A stretch of DNA of 64,000 bases from Alphaproteobacteria bacterium (GTDB lineage Bacteria; Pseudomonadota; Alphaproteobacteria; Micavibrionales; UBA2020): positions 62,001 through 126,000 of the forward strand of contig JAEUKT010000001.1 in NCBI GenBank assembly GCA_016794125.1, read 5' to 3'. Within the stretch, counting starts at the first letter, position 1. Each line of letters starts with the position of its first letter. Position numbers and translations under genes: made by a program. The notes under the pieces are model-generated. The model was not told the DNA's origin. It did no database searches and saw only the letters and a program-made list of their open reading frames with translations. Shown one piece after another: positions 36,002-44,186 of the stretch.

Positions 36002-36304
36002 TCAGATACGCGGCCCGCCCGGCGATTTTTTCTTGGCCGGATAGACGTGGTTTTCTTTTTCAACACCACCGACATAGGGCAGCGTCTTGATTTTGGCGGC
36101 AAAGGCATCATCGCAGGTCAGCATCGCGACGCCGATCATGGTGAATTTGTTGCCCCATTTCACGTCGGCTTCGCGACCTTCGGCTTTGATCAGCTTATCG
36201 ACTTCGGCGACCATGTCGAAAAAATTCGCGTCCTGCGCGGCGGTAATGACATAGCTGTTTGGTACAGTCGCGGGGCCGCGCGGACGTGCGGGATCGTGGA
36301 CCAT
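36002..36304 (-). CDS. Small protein with inhibitor-I9-like fold, copy 1
   Basis: A 100-residue soluble protein and first gene of the four-gene unit. VPNSYVITAAQDA matches PDSYVVMAKLPR of the next protein. Both then have a helix, a central strand (KFTMIGVAMLTCDDAFAAKIKTLPYVGGVEKENHV) and a basic Pro/Gly tail (AKKKSPGGPRI). It has no signal peptide. The two are probably diverged paralogues. A GGAGG ribosome binding site is visible upstream. Confidence 0.6.
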   Translation of the reverse strand: MVHDPARPRGPATVPNSYVITAAQDANFFDMVAEVDKLIKAEGREADVKWGNKFTMIGVAMLTCDDAFAAKIKTLPYVGGVEKENHVYPAKKKSPGGPRI

Positions 36305-36340
36305 AAAATCCTCCGGAATTAAAATTGATTGATACCTTGG

Positions 36341-36360
36341 TAACCCCTATTTCGGGGTTA
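36341..36360 (-). terminator. Hairpin between the DMT transporter and the I9-like unit
   Basis: TAACCCC and GGGGTTA form a 7-bp perfect stem with a TATTTC loop, with partial pairing of the flanks (CTTG/CAAG). It lies downstream of the transporter gene ending at 36393. On the minus strand the tail is only moderately T-rich, so it is a probable but not strong terminator. Confidence 0.45.
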
Positions 36361-36392
36361 ATCAAGAGGGGTATAAACCCGATATTTGTCAG

Positions 36393-37301
36393 TTATTTAA
36401 CAGCAGCCTTGTGCAACTTACGCTCATGGGTGGCAAGATAGATTCCAGCGAGCACCAGCACCACCGCCCCAGTCACCTGCGGCGATCCGGGGATTTTATC
36501 CCACAGCACAAGATCCAACAGCATGACCCAGATCATGCCCGAATACTGGAACGGCACGACGGTCGATGCCTTGGCGTATTTCAACCCCAGATAAATCATG
36601 GCAAGCGATGCCGCATCCAGAACGCCCAGCCCCATCAGCAGCGCCCATTCGCGTGGCGCCGCAGGTAACACGATGCTGTCATGAAAAAACAGGCCGGATA
36701 GCGCGAACATGCCGATATAAAATAAAAACGGAAACGACCATGTGCTTTCAGTATCAGAGAGCCTCCGCACGATCACCTGCGTTGTCGCGAACAGGAATGT
36801 GCCCGCAATCATCCGCAGGATGTAAGGCATTTGCGACGGGTCAAAGGCGGCCGCAAGGCCATTCGGCTGCTCCGCAACCATGGCATAGGTGACCGCGCCG
36901 AAACCGGCCAGCACGGCAGCCGCCTGCGGAAACCCTATTTTTTCTTTCAGGAATACGGCCGACAACAGTGTAATCATCAGCGGTCCTGTAAAGGCGATCA
37001 GGTACGCCGTCACCAGCGGCAGATGCGGATAGGCCGGAAAAATCATGAAGGCCGCCGCCACATTCAGGATCATCAGCACCAGCTGCATGAATTTGCGAGG
37101 GCGCAGGCCCTTTAAGTCTTTCTGCTGCGCGGCGACAAAGAACATGCAGATCATGCCCACCAAACCGTCGAAGAACATGACTTGCGGCGCGCCATATCCC
37201 AGTTCCTGCACATATTTATTCAGCGCGGAAAACAGCGAAAGAATAAAATAGGCGGCAAGCGTCAGCGAAATGCCCGCGGCGGGAATATGCTGGCGCGCCA
37301 T
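36393..37301 (-). CDS. EamA/DMT superfamily transporter
   Basis: A 302-residue protein with ten membrane segments in two EamA repeats: SLTLAAYFILSLFSALNKYV at the start and FLFATTQVIVRRLSDTEST opening the second half. Typical end motifs are PLMITLLSAVFLKEKIG in repeat 1 and VPFQYSGMIWVMLLDLVLWDKIP in repeat 2. Such proteins export metabolites; the substrate is unknown. Its ATG overlaps the SGNH hydrolase stop (TAATG). Confidence 0.88.
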   Translation of the reverse strand: MARQHIPAAGISLTLAAYFILSLFSALNKYVQELGYGAPQVMFFDGLVGMICMFFVAAQQKDLKGLRPRKFMQLVLMILNVAAAFMIFPAYPHLPLVTAYLIAFTGPLMITLLSAVFLKEKIGFPQAAAVLAGFGAVTYAMVAEQPNGLAAAFDPSQMPYILRMIAGTFLFATTQVIVRRLSDTESTWSFPFLFYIGMFALSGLFFHDSIVLPAAPREWALLMGLGVLDAASLAMIYLGLKYAKASTVVPFQYSGMIWVMLLDLVLWDKIPGSPQVTGAVVLVLAGIYLATHERKLHKAAVK

Positions 37302-38032
37302 TACTCCGCCGCCGCAATCTGGCGCAGCACAGCCGCAGATTCAGCACGCACGCCCTGCGGTACAAATGTCGTTTCTTTCGGCGAACGGCCGGTGAGCGTC
37401 TTGTAGAATACAAGCGCGGCAAGATACGTGCCAGGGATGGACGGATGATGGCTGTCCGCTTCATACAGCGGCCATTTCGAATTCTGTTTCAGCAAGGCGG
37501 CATAGGCATGGCCGACAGGTGCAACCTGCGCCTTCAACTGCACAGCCAGCGCGGATGCTGCGGCAAAATTTTTGTCACGCATGTTTTTCGGCGATTTCAG
37601 GTAGCCGTAGCGTTTATCGGTGTACCAGAAACTGCCGGGCTGACGTTCCCATGTTTCGAAGATGACGGGCTTCGCGCCGGCCTTGTCGATGGCCTCGCCC
37701 CACAGACGCGCAGATGTCGCCGTATCCTCGACGGTTTCGGGCAGCTGCGCCCAGAGGCTTTGTTCCTGTAACACGACAAAATCGCGGCGGCCGATATAAA
37801 GCTCGCCGCGCAGTTTTTCGTCGGCCCATAATTGCTTGAGAGTTGCGCCATTTTTGGCAGCCGCCTGCGCCTTGATCTGCGCCCCCTTTCCTGATGCCGC
37901 TATTTTTTCCAGCATGCCCGGCAAGTCGTTACGCAGGGTATAGCTGTTGCCGACAAACAGAACATTCAGCGTTTCCGCCCGTACGGGCGTTACGGCCAGC
38001 AGCACAAAAAGCAGCGCGAAAACAACCCGCAT
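37301..38032 (-). CDS. Secreted SGNH-hydrolase-like protein
   Basis: A 243-residue protein with a signal peptide ending VRA. The first SGNH block is VLFVGNSYTLRNDLP (residues about 24-38), with N-S replacing the usual D-S. VVLQEQSLWAQ follows, and a late ADSHHPSIPGTYLAALVFY carries the catalytic D-x-x-H near 205. This is the SGNH subtype that acts on acyl or acetyl esters of carbohydrates (inference). ATG 38032 overlaps the channel gene stop (TGATG). Confidence 0.8.
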   Translation of the reverse strand: MRVVFALLFVLLAVTPVRAETLNVLFVGNSYTLRNDLPGMLEKIAASGKGAQIKAQAAAKNGATLKQLWADEKLRGELYIGRRDFVVLQEQSLWAQLPETVEDTATSARLWGEAIDKAGAKPVIFETWERQPGSFWYTDKRYGYLKSPKNMRDKNFAAASALAVQLKAQVAPVGHAYAALLKQNSKWPLYEADSHHPSIPGTYLAALVFYKTLTGRSPKETTFVPQGVRAESAAVLRQIAAAE

Positions 38033-38994
38033 CAGAACGTCGTCCCATAGACCAGCACGCAACCCGCCAGCAGGGTTGCCACAAAAATACCCATCGCGCG
38101 GCTGTCGCTGCGATGCACCTCGTCGTATTTGCGGTCATGCACCAGCTGCGACACGCGCGCGACCTGCATCATGGTGGCGATGATAAAGGCATAGGACAGC
38201 AGGTATACCTTGTCTGTCATCAGCAGGTAATCCACCTCCGGCAGCGAGCTTGCGGATGTCAGCTGCAGCGCGACCAGCGTCAGCAGCGCAGTGATCGCAA
38301 CGCCCAATCGGCCCTCGATATAGGCCGGATGCACGAAAAATACGACGCCTGTGCAAAGCAGCACCAGCAGCACCGGCATGAAAACCTTAATCCCCGTCGC
38401 CAGCGGCGGGCGGTGGATGGGCACGGAAATGACCGCGCGCGAATAAACAGCGGCTTCCGGCTGGCTGATATCCCCGAAATTGGTGGGATACAAATATCCC
38501 TCCACCTCCAGCCGGGGCGTGCCGACGATGAAGCCGGACAAACGGATATGCTTGTTCAGCGTCACGGGCGTAATGGCCTTGTTATCCGGCACATACACCA
38601 GTTCTTTTGTTGAATGGACGGTGTCCTCCATCGCCATCACCAGCTGCTGCCGGTCGAAGGGGTATTGCTGCAGCGGAAACTTGGCGCTGAATTCACCCTG
38701 CTGCCGCACGACCATATACAAGGATCCGTCCGGCATTTTTTGCGGCGCGTCATAAGCAGGCGTGCGCACATGTTCAGACGGGTTGAAGGCGTTCATGAAT
38801 TCATAGGTTTTGGACGGATCGATGGCAGGATCTTTCCAGCGGAACCATACATACAAATCCAGCCTGTAACTGTCCGTCTGCAGGTTGATCGCCTGAATGT
38901 CATTTATATATGTGCCGACCATGACCCTGTCGGCCTCCGCCCGCGCGGGCGATGCCAGAAGGAGAACGAACAGAAAACTAAGGATGAAACGCAT
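38032..38994 (-). CDS. Prokaryotic pentameric ligand-gated ion channel (Cys-loop-like)
   Basis: A 320-residue protein starting at MRFILSFLFVLLLASPARA, a signal peptide. The extracellular beta domain shows DSYRLDLYVWFRWKDP (about 41-56) and the Cys-less loop KFPLQQYPFDRQ (105-116), the family hallmark. It is followed by a four-segment channel domain beginning at PIHRPPLATGIKVFMPVLL. The pore helix contains GRLGVAITALLTLVALQLTSASSLP, and the last segment ends the protein. GLIC and ELIC are the known prokaryotic members. The ligand is unknown. Confidence 0.8.
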   Translation of the reverse strand: MRFILSFLFVLLLASPARAEADRVMVGTYINDIQAINLQTDSYRLDLYVWFRWKDPAIDPSKTYEFMNAFNPSEHVRTPAYDAPQKMPDGSLYMVVRQQGEFSAKFPLQQYPFDRQQLVMAMEDTVHSTKELVYVPDNKAITPVTLNKHIRLSGFIVGTPRLEVEGYLYPTNFGDISQPEAAVYSRAVISVPIHRPPLATGIKVFMPVLLVLLCTGVVFFVHPAYIEGRLGVAITALLTLVALQLTSASSLPEVDYLLMTDKVYLLSYAFIIATMMQVARVSQLVHDRKYDEVHRSDSRAMGIFVATLLAGCVLVYGTTF

Positions 38995-39136
38995 TATGGC
39001 CACCTTTGCGGATGTATCTGAAATATGTACCACAAAATGCCGGCCGACTGCCATATAGACAGGAATGTAAGTGTTCTAAGTTCCTGAATTCCCATAGTTG
39101 CCGGACAGCCCGGAGCAAATATGAACGACTACTGCG

Positions 39137-39571
39137 CTATAACGGGAAATGGTTGATGCTAAGATAAATGGCCAGCAAGGGCACCACATCGGCCACGTTC
39201 TCTTTCAAAAAATACCCCGAAATGCCGTGTGCATATGCGGCTGAAACATCGGCGCTGCGTTTTGATGTCGATAGTATGAAGGCAGGAGAATCTTGCAGCA
39301 TGGGCTCGCGACGTATTTTCTCGAGGAACTCAATGCCATTCATCTGCGGCATATTCATATCGACAAGCATGACGCAAGGCAGCGTGATTTTTTCTTGCCC
39401 CTGACATTCAGCACCACATAACATAGCCAACGCGTCTGCACCGCAGCGGGCATGAAAAATGCGGTTAGGCACGTTGTTTTTCCTGAATGCGCGGCGCACC
39501 ATTTCAACATCAATCTCGTCATCTTCGATGACCAGCACATTTACAGGGTGCGTCGGGGTACTTGCTATCAT
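39137..39571 (-). CDS. CheY/Rcp1-like single-domain response regulator
   Basis: A 144-residue receiver domain: IEDDEID gives the acidic pair, MLVDMNMPQMNG the phospho-acceptor Asp71, FILSTSKR the switch Thr/Ser, and GYFLKEN the conserved Lys. No output domain is present. The most likely start is ATG 39571, which overlaps the kinase stop (ATGA). Position and type suggest it takes phosphate from the adjacent kinase. Confidence 0.88.
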   Translation of the reverse strand: MIASTPTHPVNVLVIEDDEIDVEMVRRAFRKNNVPNRIFHARCGADALAMLCGAECQGQEKITLPCVMLVDMNMPQMNGIEFLEKIRREPMLQDSPAFILSTSKRSADVSAAYAHGISGYFLKENVADVVPLLAIYLSINHFPL

Positions 39572-40677
39572 GGCATGCCCCATGCTTTCGGCCATGTGAA
39601 GCGAAATACTGCTCCCTCGCCCTCTTTGGATTCCACGGTAATATCGCCGCCACAGCTTGTCAGGATTTTTTTGACGACAGCCAGCCCCATGCCGCTGCCC
39701 TCCTTTTGGTCCCGCGGCTTCAGCGTCTGGAACATCTCGAAAATACGCGCATGGAATTCCGGCGCGATACCGGGGCCGTCATCCCTGACCGTAAAAACGT
39801 AATTTTTTCCTTCGGCGACCACGTCCATTTCAACAGCGCCGTCCGCGCGTTCATGATGCTTGATGGCGTTGTTCAACAGGTTATAAAGCACCTGCTGCAG
39901 CGGCAGCGCGCGGAGCGACAACCCTGCAAAACCGGGCCCGATCTTGACCGAAAAACCTTCTGGCGGCATAGCAAGCGCCACAACATCCTCCGCCAGCGCC
40001 CGCCCTTCCATCACATCGCCGGGAGACGACTGTATCTTCGTGCTGATTTTCGAGTATTCCAGCGTATCATCCAGCAGCTTTTCCATGCGACGGACGCGCT
40101 TGCGCAGCTCGTCCATATATTCAAGGCTTTTTCCCTGCAGCGCACTGCCCAGCTCTTCCGCAATCCAGCCGGACAGGTTATGGATGCCGCGCAGCGGCGT
40201 TTTAAGGTCATGGGAGCAAATATAAGCGAATTTTTCCAGTTCATCGTTCGACTGCCGCAAGACTTCGTTTAGTTTCAATATCTCCATGCGCTGCACATAT
40301 ACATCCAGATAGACCTTTACCTTGCTGCGCAAAATGTCGGGGTTGATCGGTTTGAAGATGTAATCGACCGCGCCGATTTCGCCCGCGCGCGACGCATATT
40401 TTTCATCCTTGCTGATCGCGGTTGCGAAAATGATCGGTGTGCCGCGCATGGATTCATTTTCCTGCATCCGCGACGCTGTTTCAAAACCGTCCATGACAGG
40501 CATCTGCACGTCAAGGATCACCACCGCAAAGCTGTGTTCCTGCATCAATGCAAGTGCCGCGCTACCCGAGGCAGCAGTGAAAATCTTTGCCGGCAGGCTT
40601 TTCAGCACGGCTTCAGTGGCAAACAGGTTTTCATACCGGTCATCGACGATCAATATATTGGCCGCTTCATGGTCCAT
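39568..40677 (-). CDS. Receiver-histidine kinase hybrid with N-terminal receiver
   Basis: A 369-residue cytoplasmic protein. A receiver domain occupies about 5-120 (IVDD, phospho-Asp56 in ILDVQMPVMDG, FKPINP). After a helix, the HisKA box FAYICSHDLKTPLRG carries His156. The ATPase domain has LLNNAIKHHE, DDGPGIAPEFHARIFEMFQT and GSGMGLAVVKKI. There is no membrane segment and no PAS or GAF domain, so input probably comes through the receiver. The HisKA type resembles bacteriophytochrome-like kinases. The response regulator downstream is coupled. Confidence 0.92.
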   Translation of the reverse strand: MDHEAANILIVDDRYENLFATEAVLKSLPAKIFTAASGSAALALMQEHSFAVVILDVQMPVMDGFETASRMQENESMRGTPIIFATAISKDEKYASRAGEIGAVDYIFKPINPDILRSKVKVYLDVYVQRMEILKLNEVLRQSNDELEKFAYICSHDLKTPLRGIHNLSGWIAEELGSALQGKSLEYMDELRKRVRRMEKLLDDTLEYSKISTKIQSSPGDVMEGRALAEDVVALAMPPEGFSVKIGPGFAGLSLRALPLQQVLYNLLNNAIKHHERADGAVEMDVVAEGKNYVFTVRDDGPGIAPEFHARIFEMFQTLKPRDQKEGSGMGLAVVKKILTSCGGDITVESKEGEGAVFRFTWPKAWGMP

Positions 40678-40760
40678 CGCCTGCTCCCCGCTATGTTGGA
40701 TATTTGAATAACCCGCTCAATTCAGAGAACAACTTATATCATGCATTAAAAAGATTAATT

Positions 40761-40775
40761 ACCACCTAAGGTAGT
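40761..40775. promoter_or_regulatory. Operator-like inverted repeat upstream of the kinase
   Basis: ACCACCT-A-AGGTAGT pairs at 6 of 7 positions, in a 150-nt AT-rich gap between the kinase start and the tRNA. The surrounding TATATA and TTAATT tracts suggest promoters, but no single spaced pair stands out. Confidence 0.3.
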
Positions 40776-40830
40776 ATATATAATTTAACAATTTGATAAA
40801 ATTTTTCTGCATACAGATGCTTTTAGAAAA

Positions 40831-40907
40831 TGGTGGGCCCGGAGGGACTTGAACCCCCGACCAAGCCGTTATGAGCGGCCCGCTCTAACCAACTGAGCTA
40901 CAGGCCC
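40831..40907 (-). tRNA. tRNA with CAT anticodon, probably tRNA-Ile2 (lysidine-modified)
   Basis: A 77-nt cloverleaf with encoded CCA. The acceptor stem is GGGCCTG/CGGGCCC with one G-T pair. The D-arm is AGCTCAGTTGGTTAGAGC, the anticodon arm CCG-CTCATAA-CGG (anticodon CAT) and the T-arm GGGGGTTCAAGTCCCTC. The variable-region sequence CTTGGTCG and the GTTCAAGTCC T-loop resemble E. coli tRNA-Ile2 more than elongator tRNA-Met. Ile2 reads AUA after TilS makes lysidine at C34. Elongator Met remains possible. Confidence 0.85.
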
Positions 40908-40960
40908 GTGCGCGTGAACCGACTATATCATAAAGCCGCCGCCGGATAAAAGCGGGATTG

Positions 40961-42046
40961 TTACAGGCGGATCAAGGGCTTGGCATCGCCCTTATACCGG
41001 CGGTCCAGAAGTTTGCCGACCAGCCACCACAGCAGGCTGACAGCTGCAATCGACACATAACCATCGACCGCGTAATGAAACCCGAAATAGACCGATGCGA
41101 AAAAGATCGAAGCGCAAAAGACAGATGCCGCAACCGTCGAGCGCCAGCCGATCTGCCATGCATACAAAACCATCAGCCATGAAATCGCCACATGCAGGCT
41201 GGGCATGGCGGAGAGCGCGTTCACATTTACCATGTTGCCATTCGTCGCCCATTTCAGCAGCAGCGTGCGGGAGTAATTTGCGATCGGGAATTCCGTTTCG
41301 CCATGCGCCATGAAATGCGACACAAGACCGGCATAGGGATCCGCAAGCGCCGGATAGAAATCGTGAAAGAACAGCGGCCCAACCGATGAAAACGCGAGCG
41401 CCATGGCGGAGCCGATCACGGCCCAGCTGAGGAAGAAGCACCAATAGAAACGCAGACGCCTGTGCCGCTGCGTATCGAGGAACAGGTTATATGAAAGCCC
41501 GATATACAGCACCACGAACCAGACATAATAAACGAGGTCGAAATAGGTCGAGAGGCCGAGGTTGAGGCTGTCGGCCGCCGGTATGACGAATTCATGCGGA
41601 TAACGCCCGAAATGCAGCAGCTTGTCCCACGCTGCCAGCACCGGATCCCAGCTGTAGGGATTAACAAAGGCGATCAGCGATTTCTGGATGAAGAAAAAAT
41701 TGATCGCGTACAGCACAGGCATGCCGACGCAGGCATAGGCGAACAGCTCGCCCTTGGCATAGGCGCGCGCGGTCGCCATAAAATACGCCTTCGCATTGTC
41801 GCCGCGCTCCTCGAAACTGCCCTTCACCGTCGCAAAGCGGTGTACGAAAACCCATATCGACATCGCCGCCAGCAACAGCAGGCATTTAAAGGTCACCAGC
41901 AGCATCGCCCAGCCCACACGCATGAACTGATTGAAAGGCACGGCGAAAATGACCGTTTCGGCCAGAATAGCCAGCACATATATCATCGCAACGATATAAA
42001 GCGGCTTGTATGCGCGCCATGCGTCGCCGAAGCGGTCCTGTGTCAT
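40961..42046 (-). CDS. PAP2/AUR1-like membrane phosphotransferase, array copy 4
   Basis: A 361-residue polytopic protein with about eight membrane segments. The acid-phosphatase-like active-site blocks are present: NALSAMPSLHVAISWLM, with the catalytic His, and VYFGFHYAVDGYVSI, with the second His and Asp. The family-specific block FVNPYSWDPVLAAWDKLLHFGRYPHE sits upstream. This matches the PAP2_3/AUR1 branch, whose fungal member makes inositol phosphorylceramide; bacterial roles are mostly unknown. Its start overlaps the stop of copy 3 (ATGA). The tRNA gene follows on the same strand. Confidence 0.85.
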   Translation of the reverse strand: MTQDRFGDAWRAYKPLYIVAMIYVLAILAETVIFAVPFNQFMRVGWAMLLVTFKCLLLLAAMSIWVFVHRFATVKGSFEERGDNAKAYFMATARAYAKGELFAYACVGMPVLYAINFFFIQKSLIAFVNPYSWDPVLAAWDKLLHFGRYPHEFVIPAADSLNLGLSTYFDLVYYVWFVVLYIGLSYNLFLDTQRHRRLRFYWCFFLSWAVIGSAMALAFSSVGPLFFHDFYPALADPYAGLVSHFMAHGETEFPIANYSRTLLLKWATNGNMVNVNALSAMPSLHVAISWLMVLYAWQIGWRSTVAASVFCASIFFASVYFGFHYAVDGYVSIAAVSLLWWLVGKLLDRRYKGDAKPLIRL

Positions 42047-43131
42047 GCGGCATCCTCCAGCGAGCGGCCTTTATGGCGTACCAGCATTTTTCCGGCAACC
42101 CACCAGATCAGGCTGGTGACGGCGACAGACACATAGGCATCGACCGCATAATGGAAACCAAGGTAAATGGAACCCAAATACATCAGCACAAAAAACGGCA
42201 GCGCCAGCATGAACGGCCCGCGGCCAAGGCTGCGCGCATACATCACCATGATCCACGACACAGCCAGATGCATGCTGGGCATGGCCGACAGCGCGTTGGG
42301 ATCGAAAATGCGGTCGTTATGCGCCCAGCCCAGCAGCAGTTGCCGCGTTTTGGCGGCGAACAGGAAACCCGTATTGCTCAAAGCGTCCATGTTCTGCACG
42401 ATGGGCGTGTAAATATCGGGCAGCGCAGGATAGAAATCATGAAAAAACAGCGGCCCGACCGAGCTGAAAACCGTCGCGCCGATTGTACCCAACACAATCC
42501 ATGACAGCAGATACGTCCACAGGAAACGCAGGCGGCGGTATAAACTGGTTTCCACGAACATCGTGTATCCGGTAACAAAGAACATGACCAGCAGCCATAA
42601 CGCATAGGCGGCATCCAACACGCGGCCTGCGCCGATCATGTTGGTTGCGGGGATAATCCATTCATGCGGGAAAAACCCGAAATGCAGCGCCTTGTCCCAC
42701 GCCGCGAAGACAGGATCCCAGCCCGCCTGCACATAAGGATTGACGGTATTGATCAGCGATTTGCTGACGAAGAAAAAATTATCCGCCGACATCGCAAGGA
42801 AGGCCATGCAGGCATAGGCCCAGCGTCTGCCCTCCAGATACGACCGCGTCACGATATCCAGCTGTCCCGACGCGGTTTTCCAGCGGCGCAAAAATCCGCC
42901 TGTTTTTTCTCCGGCCATAAAGAATTGCAAAAACGCGAAAATATACATGCCGGCCGCGAAAGTGATGAAGATCATCACCGACATGAATATGTATCCGAAA
43001 ATGTGCATCAGGTTCGATGGCGGCACGCGGCAATAAAACGCCTCGGCCAGCACAGCCGCCGCATAAATAGCGGATACTGCCAGGGCGAAACGATGGTCGC
43101 GGAGCGCATCTTTCCACGGTGTCGCCGTCAT
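42043..43131 (-). CDS. PAP2/AUR1-like membrane phosphotransferase, array copy 3
   Basis: A 362-residue paralogue. NALSAMPSMHLAVSW and IYLGFHYAVDAYVSV carry the catalytic residues; VNPYVQAGWDPVFAAWDKALHFGFFPHEW is the shared luminal/periplasmic block. FSSVGPLFFHDFYPALPDIY is nearly the same as in copy 4. It has eight predicted membrane segments and overlaps both neighbours by ATGA. All catalytic residues are retained, so it is likely active. Confidence 0.85.
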   Translation of the reverse strand: MTATPWKDALRDHRFALAVSAIYAAAVLAEAFYCRVPPSNLMHIFGYIFMSVMIFITFAAGMYIFAFLQFFMAGEKTGGFLRRWKTASGQLDIVTRSYLEGRRWAYACMAFLAMSADNFFFVSKSLINTVNPYVQAGWDPVFAAWDKALHFGFFPHEWIIPATNMIGAGRVLDAAYALWLLVMFFVTGYTMFVETSLYRRLRFLWTYLLSWIVLGTIGATVFSSVGPLFFHDFYPALPDIYTPIVQNMDALSNTGFLFAAKTRQLLLGWAHNDRIFDPNALSAMPSMHLAVSWIMVMYARSLGRGPFMLALPFFVLMYLGSIYLGFHYAVDAYVSVAVTSLIWWVAGKMLVRHKGRSLEDAA

Positions 43132-44186
43132 GCCGCGGCCTCCGGCTTTCGGTGATGGCGGTCAAGGTATTTTCCCATGCCCCACCATAGCAGGCTGACC
43201 GCTGCGATGGAAACATAGCCGTCGATGGCGTAATGGAAACCGAAATAAATCGCGCCGGCAAAAATAACCGCACAGAAGGCAAGCGCCGCCACGAACGGCA
43301 CTTTCCCGAAACTGCGGGCATAAAGGACGAACAGCCAGCACATCGCAATATGCATGCTGGGCATCGCGGAAATGGCGTTCGGGTCGATCAGCGTATTGTT
43401 GTCATGCCAGCGCAGCAGCAAACGGCGCGCGGTATCGGCCAGCAGCGGCGACTGGTTGTGCAGGGCCTGCATGTTGACCGTGATAAATTCGTACGGATTG
43501 GCGGCCGACTTAAAGAACGTAGCGAAGAACACAGGCCCGACCGAGCTGAAAACCGTCGCCGCAACCGTGCCCAGCAAGGCCCAAGACAGGAAATAAACCC
43601 ATAAAAACCGCAGACGACGATGCAACTGACGGTCGGCAAAAATGCAGAACCATGCCACGACCGTCATCACGATCAGCCAGCCGTAATAGGCACGGTCAAG
43701 CAGCAGCCCCAGATCAAACCGGTTAACGGCAGGGATGATATATTGATGCGGGAATGCCCCCAAATGCAGCAGCCTGTCCCAGCCGGAAAAATCAATATCC
43801 CATGACAGGTTTGAAAACGGATTGATTGTTGCAATCAGCGATTTGGAAACCAGAAAGATATTGCCGGAGGCAAGAATAACAAAACCAAGGCACGCCCCCG
43901 CAAATTGCTCTCCCGCGACATATTTCCTGGCGGCATCATCCAGCCGCGCTAACGCCTGCCCTTTCGGGGATGTCAGCAGGAACGCCGCCCCCGCCCCCGC
44001 ATACATGCCGACGACGAAGATGACCATCGCCGACGCAGACAGGACAAAATAACGTGCCACGACCGCCAGATCCTGCGCGCCCGCACCTGCATACAATGCT
44101 TCGATAAATACAGCGGCAGCATAAACCACGACAGCGGCAAGCAGCGGCCAATGGCAACGCAGCGTGTTTTTCCATGCGGCGTTCAT
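43128..44186 (-). CDS. PAP2/AUR1-like membrane phosphotransferase, array copy 2
   Basis: A 352-residue paralogue, started at ATG 44186, which overlaps copy 1's stop (ATGA); the open frame runs 14 codons further up but inside copy 1. Active-site blocks are NAISAMPSMHIAMCW and IYFGFHYAIDGYVSI. The shared block is INPFSNLSWDIDFSGWDRLLHLGAFPHQY. The loop FSSVGPVFFATFFKSAANPYEF differs from the FFHDFYPAL of the other copies, which could mean another acceptor. Confidence 0.85.
   Translation of the reverse strand: MNAAWKNTLRCHWPLLAAVVVYAAAVFIEALYAGAGAQDLAVVARYFVLSASAMVIFVVGMYAGAGAAFLLTSPKGQALARLDDAARKYVAGEQFAGACLGFVILASGNIFLVSKSLIATINPFSNLSWDIDFSGWDRLLHLGAFPHQYIIPAVNRFDLGLLLDRAYYGWLIVMTVVAWFCIFADRQLHRRLRFLWVYFLSWALLGTVAATVFSSVGPVFFATFFKSAANPYEFITVNMQALHNQSPLLADTARRLLLRWHDNNTLIDPNAISAMPSMHIAMCWLFVLYARSFGKVPFVAALAFCAVIFAGAIYFGFHYAIDGYVSIAAVSLLWWGMGKYLDRHHRKPEAAA

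Noticed and set aside
40831..40907. Elongator tRNA-Met reading of the CAT tRNA
   Set aside because: Not excluded, but the variable region and T-arm look more like tRNA-Ile2; the initiator type is excluded by the paired first base and D-arm.
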